Source of the DNA: CAZCJU01 sp964562175
GTDB lineage: Bacteria > Bacillota > Clostridia > Oscillospirales > CAG-272
Reading direction: 5' to 3'
NCBI GenBank assembly: GCA_964562175.1
Contig: CAZLRV010000022.1
Span: forward strand, 1 to 31,538
Length of the DNA: 31,538 bases
The first letter of the stretch is position 1; every line of letters starts with the position of its first letter. The position numbers and the translations under genes were made by a program. Shown here in pieces: positions 17,301-22,478 of this stretch. The notes under the pieces are model-generated. The model was not told the DNA's origin, did not search any database, and saw nothing but the letters and a program-made list of their open reading frames with translations.

Positions 17301-18745
17301 GCAGGTATGTCGGTGGGGTTTTTCGTCTCAAACTCAAAGGTGCTTTGCTCGGCTTTATTTAACGTCACACCGGAGATCACGACCGTAAATGTTATCTTTT
17401 GATCCTCTCCGCCGTCGCCGTCCCAGTCGATCACATAATTTTTTACTATATCGACATTTTCGTCGATCTTTGCTTGGTCAAGCTCTATATACAGACGAAT
17501 GTTGCCGTCATTATCCGTTTCGTCCTTGATATTCAATTCTCCGTCTTCGCCGACCGTCTTTATTTTGCCCTTGTTTTTTTGCGCTTCCGTGTAACCGCTC
17601 GGCACTGTGAGCATTATACCCGCACGCCAAGGCTCGCTCTCACTGTATGTAAGCTCCACAGACTCTACGGTCACCTTTTTGTGATAGTCCGTGCCTTCAA
17701 GCTTGCCGCCGTTAAGCGATATTACCGCACCGAGCAGAGGGTAAGCACATTCCGTACTTTCGCCCTCTCCTTTAAGCAATTTTATTTTTTTCGGGTCGGT
17801 TTTCACTATGACAAGCTGTTCGTACACGCCGTCGCCGTTCATGTCGTATTCTATCGCATGTGTCAAGCTCTTGTCGTTTTCAAGAGCATCAAGAAGCTCG
17901 GCAGGTGTTATCGGTATGTACATCTTCTGTGTTTCGCCCTCGCCGAACGGAAGTGCCTCACCCCAGCCGGAGAGAAGCTTCTTCTTATATGTTGCCTTAC
18001 TGCTGTCTGCTCCGTTGGGTATCTCGATGGTGTAATACATATACCAACCGTCGCCGGGTATTTCCTCATTCTCGGTTGCCGTCATGTATTGAAGCGTTAC
18101 GTTCGAGATGTTTGTTATCATTTTGGTGATCATATCACCGACGTCGGATGACTCATAGCCTTCGCTTTGGTTTTTTATCTCGCCGAGCGCCGCGGACGAG
18201 GGATAGATGCTCTTCCCGTCCTTTTTAAGCGTAAGTCCGGCAAGCTCGACCTTTACCTTTACTTCTTCTTCCGTGTCCTCGTCCCACTTGAATGTATATG
18301 AATATTCAATGCTCGCAGCGTCTTCTGCGAGTTTTTCGTTCAACAGCTCCTCGGTTATCTCATAATGATCCTCGAAGCATCCATCACTCGAATTATAGTA
18401 CTTTATATCCTTAAAAGGATACTCATCGCCTTTGCAGTCGATAATTGCGGCATCATCAAGCTGCCGATCGGTATAGCTCTCACCGGGGAATACTTGTATT
18501 CCCACGTACCAGCCGTCGAGCTTTTTGCCGTCGGCGATATATTCAAGCACCGGTGTGGAAAGCACCACATTGTTGCCCTTTATATCTGCATAGTCCGACA
18601 ATGGGGGTATCACCTTAATATGTGTCCATTCCTCCGACGATGCATATGTATTTAACGAGATCGGTGTGATCAGGGTAAACATCATAGACAATGTCAACAA
18701 AGCCGACAGCATTCTTTTAGGTAAAGAAACGCTTTTATTTGTCAT
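11327..18745 (-). CDS. Giant membrane-anchored surface protein with Ig-like repeats
   Basis: This is a 2472-residue exported protein. Residues 1-35 are a signal peptide (LLTLSMMFTLIT core, cleavage near TYA-SS). Residues 36-465 hold three related domains of about 130-145 residues, each ending in an acidic D/N-rich strand (DMNGDGVYE, DWDGDGGED). Residues 467-937 are about five Ig-like repeats of 90-95 residues (ASGGSGxGxITY, then an IDxxTGxxTF-type strand). Residues 1014-2078 are three 330-380-residue super-repeats of three Ig-like domains each. More Ig-like units follow, and the protein ends in a transmembrane helix (PLFYGVITAAVLIVGSAVAF) with a KKRKKEK tail. No LPXTG motif is present, so it is held by the membrane, not by sortase. 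It is likely an adhesin or stalk. Its ATG overlaps the upstream stop (ATGA), tying it to the kinase operon. Confidence 0.9.
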   Translation of the reverse strand: MTNKSVSLPKRMLSALLTLSMMFTLITPISLNTYASSEEWTHIKVIPPLSDYADIKGNNVVLSTPVLEYIADGKKLDGWYVGIQVFPGESYTDRQLDDAAIIDCKGDEYPFKDIKYYNSSDGCFEDHYEITEELLNEKLAEDAASIEYSYTFKWDEDTEEEVKVKVELAGLTLKKDGKSIYPSSAALGEIKNQSEGYESSDVGDMITKMITNISNVTLQYMTATENEEIPGDGWYMYYTIEIPNGADSSKATYKKKLLSGWGEALPFGEGETQKMYIPITPAELLDALENDKSLTHAIEYDMNGDGVYEQLVIVKTDPKKIKLLKGEGESTECAYPLLGAVISLNGGKLEGTDYHKKVTVESVELTYSESEPWRAGIMLTVPSGYTEAQKNKGKIKTVGEDGELNIKDETDNDGNIRLYIELDQAKIDENVDIVKNYVIDWDGDGGEDQKITFTVVISGVTLNKAEQSTFEFETKNPTDIPATETYTNKAAGGSGSGSITYEITNEQAGQIDPETGNMTFTAAGEGEEVATIDPVSGEVTFIKAGKITVKATKAEDEHYNEASCEYTLVGAFAKQDGFKFANSNENISVEFDDGEFTNTASGGRADGKITYTISDESIATIDENTGKVTFIKAGEVTVWAAVDGDDKHESAKISYKLEILHSEQAPLVIDKDVPTSITWSGEAQSNFITVSGGSGTGEITYTIKSGDEYATFDENGNIKTNKAGGSFTVEVIKEGDDGYKASSPVTITITVLHAEQAELVFDEPYPDDVTYNDNGNVFDNAASGGSAGGDIIYELAQGNDIAEIDKDTGRLTIKAAGTIKVKATLKGDEHYKDTYASYTLTVKKDRPEFEAEDVSLYYGVKEHKIEINTLKGSNGGYSYKIIGENTIGATIEDTGKLTFSSMHGKVGEIKVRIEKAPDSCYEGGYTELNVTLSYHVCTRTDEIGIDGEKKNESGWYTGKVTITPPDGYSISGSNSLDTSWSDKLEISADGVHSTYVYLNYNGEFTDAISLGDIKLDTQAPTNVKVEYDNDYKEKLLAALSFGIYKPKTVYVTLSAEDTTSGIEKLVYNIGNGDITVAEEDIIRSGSAASCTISLNAEYRGKVSLTVYDTAGHISQATSEHILVIDSVSPTLNVKYESENRQERDGILYSSKDVTLLFEIKEDNFDLRSADPVFEINGVQAELEWSFDAVRELWCAEYTVSGDGTYEISLNYSDESENKMTEYEKTITIDSQAPSITSSYTSSEPIKEGIFDSSRTLNIQIEEEHFDPEDMMLVVTVLDINGTLIDISDKNYASYIKDLDNWSYDGEKYSISLPAFDTDGIYSVGVAYTDPSGNEATGAISDTFTIDTTKPDVRLEYKTPIIEKIIESLSFGFFKSEVTVRAEIADSVSGVEYIKLTYTREIGVSEVNRESFTTEPLIPARVPNSNVFVCEYKIPAQARGSISYVASDNAGNVKTGTDAEILVVDSISPSINVTYTPYKIYDPATKEYKSTFTDGDGSTLYYNDKAEAIFKIKEDNFDLSLADPALRPVIKDNGSSVAVTWTESEGEWRAVCEIDGEGEHILTLDYTDPSENEPVHYVSNKLVIDRTSPSIKIERGTPVSSKDGCDIYGTYQNVKLVITENDLDINDVVLAVSATDIDGDPVDISAKHYEEQAHKESSWVHEGNKHTLELRFDIDAIYDVSIKCDDICDNEATEKKTLFAIDTTKPAGAEISYDTPIIDKVISSLTFGFYKQRVSVTLSASDGVSGVERFEYAFIDQATGKEIKHFSLSSANITYSGKTARAVFTLDADLRGHVKAWAFDRAGNDSLKDDSGNILVVDNISPSIDISYERAEADTYVRFITSDGRDTNSLGGAKYAYFGGAVKAKINVRDENFFEGVTSSEGVIHELSIKLTRTDEGGTHIYEYLPSGSDRLISDATPVYFDWTGANGLYSLEIDYVNDGDYVLEAEYVDISTNESEISSQDKGEVKKKYTSKPVTVDTTAPVSSVTFSEPAGRGDNAVYHASAITTRVTFEERVFYKEDVVIAVERDGGSVTPNIAWTDDGITHTASFTLDTDGVYTVSVRYTDRAGNAMLPYTSESHVLDTKAPELKLAGIAQSSAMNKEKISFTISADDNNIDPASLKAALNAIVRDKDGKYSAKQIPVNDIKQSNDKMTVSAYVDDLSEDGVYTLTCTVSDMAKNTSKAMLLEDGKKYESVAFSVNRNGSVFFADDNTVKLTEKYYVSNVENDVVIFEVNTDAIEKYSVSVNDTVLTEGEDFTTQLTQNEGQWAMRTYTVSKSLFEGEGQYTVVVSSQDKTESTAYSDVKALNVSFAVDRTPPVITVSGLQNGGRYRASNQTVTLMPTDDGGKLYSLAVTVLSSDGSPIKNENGEDISVRFNMSGEELSSYLSENNGCVIFSLPEGLEMQVLVSCRDMTENGNEYSVTYSSVTVSGNELIIFYANKPLFYGVITAAVLIVGSAVAFPVIKKRKKEKTVG
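12512..15704 (-). repeat. Three tandem Ig super-repeats (about 330, 355 and 379 residues)
   Basis: Each unit starts with a D-T-[TQ]-[AK]-P linker and an SFG[IF][YF]K-type domain (LSFGIYK, LSFGFFK, LTFGFYK). Then comes a domain with an EDNF-like turn (KEDNFDL, KEDNFDL, RDENFFE), then one starting IDSQAP, IDRTSP or VDTTAP. The A-B-C order is kept three times, which indicates duplication of a whole three-domain block. Boundaries are approximate. Confidence 0.75.
15935..17345 (-). repeat. Block of about five Ig-like repeats (about 94 residues each)
   Basis: This block encodes residues 467-937 of the giant surface protein. Each unit has a Ser/Gly turn (AAGGSGSGSITY, TASGGRADGKITY, VSGGSGTGEITY, ASGGSAGGDIIY), a strand like IDENTGKVTF and an AG[KET]xxVxA strand. 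The fifth unit is the most diverged. They look like bacterial Ig-like domains, but the exact family is not certain. Confidence 0.75.
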
Positions 18746-19245
18746 TTTTTCGTTTTCCTTTCTTTTTTTGAATACTCCGAGATACCTTTCTCCGAAGCAC
18801 GGAGAACAGCTTCTCTGTATGCTATGTATGTAAATATTTTTCCGTTAAATATGCAATGTGTGCCGAATGAAAAGACAAAGACCGCCGTAAATGCAAAGCA
18901 TATATCGCCCAGACCGTGCGTAAGCACCAACGAAAGCACAAGTGCGATAAGACTCAATACGGCAAATATATCCGCTATCACCGCATAAGGGTTTTTAAAA
19001 AAAGATATAAGCCCGATATGCTCCCGTGAATGCCTTATCCTGTGCTTTTTACACCACTCCCTGCGTCTGTATGCCAGCACGCCCTGTGTTATAAAGAGCA
19101 TGAGCAACGAGGTATAGAACGTTATACCCGCCGCAATCGTGTATTTTTCACCGTCAAACGGCATTATCAGAAAGCTTGCGCAGAGAGTGAGCAGAAACAG
19201 CAGTGACAACGCAAGCCATATGATATCGCCCCGTCTGCCTCTCAT
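18742..19245 (-). CDS. Four-helix membrane protein of unknown function
   Basis: This 167-residue protein has four hydrophobic helices, near residues 8-27, 35-56, 88-110 and 114-136, with short loops and a strongly basic C-terminus (KKERKTKK). A cytoplasmic loop after the second helix is Arg/Lys/His-rich (YRRREWCKKHRIRHSREH). I do not recognise the family and see no catalytic motif. The gene overlaps both neighbours by ATGA: the TTVL membrane protein before it and the giant surface protein after it. Strict coupling to a giant exported protein suggests a chaperone, membrane partner or anchor for that protein, but this is a guess from context. The basic tail could face the cytoplasm and meet phosphorylated partners. 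Confidence 0.8.
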   Translation of the reverse strand: MRGRRGDIIWLALSLLFLLTLCASFLIMPFDGEKYTIAAGITFYTSLLMLFITQGVLAYRRREWCKKHRIRHSREHIGLISFFKNPYAVIADIFAVLSLIALVLSLVLTHGLGDICFAFTAVFVFSFGTHCIFNGKIFTYIAYREAVLRASEKGISEYSKKERKTKK

Positions 19246-19700
19246 CTTACTGCCCCCTCGGAAATTATCTCATCGGTATGTATAAATGTTATCTCGTAAT
19301 CGACGGTGAAGCCGGTATCAAGCACGGTAGTCTGCGAAAAGTCCTCCGGCGCATATGTGCCAAGCACCGTTGTTTCCTCGCTCGGTGGTGCGTTATTGCT
19401 TATTTGCGAGGTATCAAAGCCCCCGAACGTGTTGTTCGGTCTAAGCGTGCCGCTTGGCGATATTTTATCGGTCAGCCTGCCTCGCCGTTTGTTGTATGAG
19501 CTTTCTTTGTGCGCCTTGCCGCCGTTTTTTTCGTTTTGCTCACGCATCTTTTTTATGGCTTTTTTCGCATTTGCCCCGCTGAGATCGCCTATCGTCCTCG
19601 GTATTCTCATAAGTATAAACATCAGTATCGTTACTATGAGCATTACACCGCAGGCTATCGCCGAGGCTATGAATATATATCTGTAGGTATCGTATGTCAT
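19242..19700 (-). CDS. Single-pass membrane protein with TTVL phospho-docking motifs
   Basis: This 152-residue protein has one transmembrane helix (about residues 8-31, ASAIACGVMLIVTILMFILM), a basic Lys/Arg-rich stretch (46-75) that marks a cytoplasmic tail, and two copies of Thr-Thr-Val-Leu at residues 110-113 (ETTVLG) and 124-127 (QTTVLD). These match the motifs in the kinase at 7414-9225. FHA domains bind phospho-Thr with a preference at +3, so TTVL fits an FHA ligand after phosphorylation. It is encoded between a Ser/Thr kinase (ATGA overlap at its start) and a four-helix membrane protein (ATGA overlap at its end). I infer a kinase substrate or membrane scaffold that recruits the FHA protein encoded at 24377-25399. 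No known family is recognised. Confidence 0.85.
   Translation of the reverse strand: MTYDTYRYIFIASAIACGVMLIVTILMFILMRIPRTIGDLSGANAKKAIKKMREQNEKNGGKAHKESSYNKRRGRLTDKISPSGTLRPNNTFGGFDTSQISNNAPPSEETTVLGTYAPEDFSQTTVLDTGFTVDYEITFIHTDEIISEGAVR
19320..19376 (-). repeat. Two TTVL motifs in the small membrane protein
   Basis: The codons for ETTVLG and QTTVLD lie 42 bases apart. They share the core TTVL with the four-copy repeat at 8068-8190 but sit in a different protein, which suggests one common reader. Confidence 0.85.
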
Positions 19701-21382
19701 TGTCCACTCGCTCCTTTATTTGCGGCACTGTTTATCTTTTCAAGCGTATTGTCTATCGACTCGCAAAGTCTTTCCTTATCTTCTGCAAGCACCGAGCGGT
19801 CTATCCTCTCCGCCTCGTCCCGTATGCCGTGCAATAATGAGGTGAGCGATTCGGGCGAGGTGACCTCAAGCAGCGGTGCGACATTCGAGGAGACCATTCC
19901 GTTTATCTCGCCCCACACCTGAAGCTTTGAGTCTATTTCGTCAAACGCATCGGCTTTTCCCGCAAGCTCGACGAGCATATCTCCCAAGTGCTTGTATTCC
20001 TCGTACATTTTTTCCGTTTGCTTTATCTTTGAACCGTTGTATTGGTCTATCAGCGCAAGGCAGCTCGATATATCGCAATAAAGCTCCGCTATCGGATATT
20101 TCTCCCTTGCCTCATCGAACCACCGTGCGGCATTTGAGTATCTGTCACGGTCAAGCCGTACATCGTAATAATACAGAAACGACGTGCCTATTTCATAGCA
20201 TACATCACGATACGAGTCAATGCCGGCACGCTTCAGCTTGCTCAAAACGTCCGTGCTTTCCGAATATCCTCCCTCTCCCTTACTGTCAAGACCTATCTGC
20301 AGCATAAGAAGCTGCCGTCCCTCCTCTTTTGTCAGAACAAAATCATCGGTCAAATACTTGTTGAGTGCCGAATACGCATCTGCTCTTGTCGGGTCTGTAA
20401 GTATCGCTCTGTAATAATCGTCAACACTCTCCGCCGAGAGCAATATTGCCTCGTAATTTTCGCTCTTTTTATTTTCCGCACCCATGTAAGCCCAGCCCGA
20501 TACGCCGCCGAGCATAAGCGTTACGGCAAGCGAAGCCGAGAAAAGTCCTATCTTCCGTTTTTGCTTCTTTTTATGAACGTCGTCTATCTCCTCGTAATGC
20601 TCAAGAGCATACATCAACTCCGAGCAGGATTGATATCTGTCATCCGGGTTTCTCTGCGTACATTTTTGAATTATACGCTCAAGTCCGGAGGATAGCGTGT
20701 CGTTTATCTGCCGTATCGGCTTTATCTCATACGGCGGCTCGCTCGGATTTATGCCGGTTACGAGGTGGTACAGCGTTGCGCCTAAACAGTAGATATCCGT
20801 TCGTGCATCCGTCTGCCCCTGACCGCCGAACTGCTCCGGTGCGGCGTAGCCCACCGTTCCGAGGCAGGTAGTATCGGCAAGATTCTTCTCTTTGTATTCT
20901 CTTGCCGTGCCGAAGTCTATCAAGGTTATATTGCCGTCGGGCTTAAGCATGATATTTGCGGGCTTCATGTCCCTGTAAATTATGGGCGGCGTTCTCGTAT
21001 GAAGATAGTCCAAAACATCGCACAGCTGTTTTGCCCATTCTATTACCATTTCTTGGTTTTGAGCGCCGTATTCGGAAAGTGCATAGCTCAGCGAATTGCC
21101 CTGTATGTAATCCATTATAATGATAAACGAATCGGCTGTATCTATAACATCTATAATGCTCGGCAAGCTCGGGTGACTGAGCTTTTTCAAAATATCGGTC
21201 TCCGCAACGAGTCCCTGCTTGACTGCCTCGAAGTCAAGCACGCCGTCCTTACGTACCTCCTTGACCGCCCATTGCTTGTTTGCCTTTTCGTTCATCGCAA
21301 GGTAGACAACGCTCATGCCGCCCTGCCCGACCTTGTTCAGTATCTTGTATTTTCCGTCAACAAGTGAACCTATTTCAAGCAT
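19697..21382 (-). CDS. Transmembrane Ser/Thr protein kinase with extracellular helical domain
   Basis: This is a 561-residue Hanks-type kinase. The catalytic domain (residues 10-265) has the glycine loop GQGGMSVVY, Lys41 (WAVKEV), a catalytic loop reading YRDMKPAN (136-143; His of HRD replaced by Tyr, as in many Firmicutes kinases), DFGTAR (157-162) and APE (181-183). A single helix at about 278-300 follows a basic KKKQKRK stop-transfer segment. Residues 301-561 would be outside the cell and are alpha-helical, TPR-like, instead of PASTA domains, so a muropeptide ligand is not implied. The ATG start has a GAGGTG site and lies 11 bases after the PP2C gene. The stop overlaps the next start by ATGA. 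The operon links it to a giant surface protein, which may be its controlled output. Confidence 0.94.
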   Translation of the reverse strand: MLEIGSLVDGKYKILNKVGQGGMSVVYLAMNEKANKQWAVKEVRKDGVLDFEAVKQGLVAETDILKKLSHPSLPSIIDVIDTADSFIIIMDYIQGNSLSYALSEYGAQNQEMVIEWAKQLCDVLDYLHTRTPPIIYRDMKPANIMLKPDGNITLIDFGTAREYKEKNLADTTCLGTVGYAAPEQFGGQGQTDARTDIYCLGATLYHLVTGINPSEPPYEIKPIRQINDTLSSGLERIIQKCTQRNPDDRYQSCSELMYALEHYEEIDDVHKKKQKRKIGLFSASLAVTLMLGGVSGWAYMGAENKKSENYEAILLSAESVDDYYRAILTDPTRADAYSALNKYLTDDFVLTKEEGRQLLMLQIGLDSKGEGGYSESTDVLSKLKRAGIDSYRDVCYEIGTSFLYYYDVRLDRDRYSNAARWFDEAREKYPIAELYCDISSCLALIDQYNGSKIKQTEKMYEEYKHLGDMLVELAGKADAFDEIDSKLQVWGEINGMVSSNVAPLLEVTSPESLTSLLHGIRDEAERIDRSVLAEDKERLCESIDNTLEKINSAANKGASGQ

Positions 21383-21393
21383 ATTCTCTCACC

Positions 21394-22164
21394 TCAAAAG
21401 CTCCGTACCAGCGCAACGGATATATTATCACGCTCGTTTCTTTGCTTGTTAAGCTCAATAAGCGAATATGCGTTTTTTCCCATCGTCTCGGCATCGACTA
21501 GGACAGCGGGACGAAATGCCGAATATATTTCCTCTGCGGAAATTTCATGTCTGAAGCCGTCGGAGCAAAGCATATAAGTCGCATTCGCCTTGATATCCGC
21601 ACTGAAAAAATCGGGGTGAACATCCTCGGATGCGCCTACGCATTGCAAAAGCACGCTTCTCCGCTCGTCAAGCTCCGCTTGCTCCGGTGTCATATGACCG
21701 AGCGATACCTCTCTCGCTACGAAAGTCTGATCGTAGGTTATCTGTGTATACGAGTCCTCGCATATTTCATATGCACGCGAATCTCCCACATTCATGACAT
21801 AATAATTGCTGTCGGTGAGAAGCATCACCACCGCCGTCGTACCTAACTTTACTCCCTGTCTTGCGCCGTATGCTTTGATAATGCGATTCTGACTTTTCAA
21901 AATATCCTGCCACTGAGCCATTATCGTATTAGCATCTATGGGACGAGTCGATAAAACGGGCAGCTCGTTGTATACCCACGCATCGAACGCCCGTATCACC
22001 TGTGCCGATGCGACCTCTCCCTTTGAAAGACCGCCCATGCCGTCACACAAAACGGCAAACGCCATTTTTCCCTGCACTGTCGAAAGCAGCTTTACGGATA
22101 AGCTGTCTTGATTTGTGCTTTTCACATTGCCCACGTCGGTGCTTGCCGAAATAATAAAATTCAT
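21394..22164 (-). CDS. PP2C-family Ser/Thr protein phosphatase (adhesin-operon copy)
   Basis: This 256-residue PPM/PP2C phosphatase has the metal-binding motifs STNQD (Asp20), DGMGG (41-45), GDSRAYEI (127-134), SDGFRHE (Asp202) and ERDNIS (Asp246-Asn247). I start it at the ATG at 22164 (MNFIISAS), which has AAAGG 8 bases upstream; a TTG seven codons earlier is in frame but lacks a good ribosome site. It would reverse the action of the kinase encoded next (11-base gap). It is the first gene of the operon that ends with the giant surface protein. A leader of about 120 bases with internal repeats and a possible closing stem precedes it, which may give control at RNA level. Confidence 0.93.
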   Translation of the reverse strand: MNFIISASTDVGNVKSTNQDSLSVKLLSTVQGKMAFAVLCDGMGGLSKGEVASAQVIRAFDAWVYNELPVLSTRPIDANTIMAQWQDILKSQNRIIKAYGARQGVKLGTTAVVMLLTDSNYYVMNVGDSRAYEICEDSYTQITYDQTFVAREVSLGHMTPEQAELDERRSVLLQCVGASEDVHPDFFSADIKANATYMLCSDGFRHEISAEEIYSAFRPAVLVDAETMGKNAYSLIELNKQRNERDNISVALVRSF

Positions 22165-22219
22165 CGCCTGTACCTTTCTCCGCAAGCTTACGATGCAAAG
22201 ATCACCGCAAAACTCGCCT

Positions 22220-22272
22220 GTGTATCGCCGTTTACCTTGCTATCGGATCGCCCGTTGCCTTTCGTGATACAC
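22220..22272 (-). promoter_or_regulatory. Possible structured leader RNA of the phosphatase operon
   Basis: In transcript sense, GTGTATC and GATACAC form a perfect 7-bp closing pair around 39 bases. Inside are two near-identical 15-base direct repeats (AAGGCAACGGGCGAT and AAGGTAAACGGCGAT, 12 of 15 matching). It does not match a riboswitch class I know. It may be a regulatory RNA fold or a tandem operator. Confidence 0.35.
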
Positions 22273-22293
22273 TCTTGAAAAATTATCAATATT

Positions 22294-22299
22294 ATTATA
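22294..22299 (-). promoter_or_regulatory. Possible -10 box for the phosphatase-kinase-adhesin operon
   Basis: A perfect TATAAT lies in an AT-rich stretch downstream of the SGNH gene terminators. No good -35 box is seen at 17 bases (TACTTT-like only). If used, it gives a leader of about 120-125 bases. Confidence 0.4.
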
Positions 22300-22329
22300 C
22301 ATTTTACAAAAAAATAAAAGTATATATGT

Positions 22330-22358
22330 AAAAAAAAGACCTTTTGATGTAAAAAGTC
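22330..22358 (-). terminator. Second (backup) intrinsic terminator after the SGNH gene
   Basis: In transcript sense an 8-bp stem (GACTTTTT with AAAAGGTC, one G-U pair) with a 5-base loop is followed by eight T residues. The stem is weak but the T-run is excellent. It follows the stronger terminator at 22410-22448. Confidence 0.6.
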
Positions 22359-22409
22359 GAATGTTGATTTATTCTATTAACTGTCTTCCGTTATCAAAAG
22401 ATAATAAGT

Positions 22410-22448
22410 AAAAACCCTTCGCCTGCGGTTTAGACCGTAAGCGAAGGG
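22410..22448 (-). terminator. Intrinsic terminator of the SGNH hydrolase gene
   Basis: In transcript sense the stem CCCTTCGC with GCGAAGGG (8 bp) is extended by about five more pairs after one mismatch, has a 6-base loop, and is followed by TTTTTACTT. It lies 31 bases after the stop of the SGNH gene and is a textbook Rho-independent terminator. Confidence 0.88.
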
Positions 22449-22478
22449 TACGGGCGAATTATCAAGTGATGGACTCAC

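Noticed and set aside
17399..18151. 250-codon open frame on the plus strand
   Set aside because: It is antisense to the N-terminal repeats of the giant surface protein, and it has no family signal.
22165..22185. TTG start seven codons upstream for the first PP2C gene
   Set aside because: The ATG at 22164 has AAAGG at good spacing and begins the conserved first strand of the phosphatase.
22220..22272. Cyclic-di-GMP-I (GEMM) riboswitch
   Set aside because: The start CACGAAAGGCAA looks similar, but the conserved GACGCAAAGC segment and tetraloop-receptor arms are not found.
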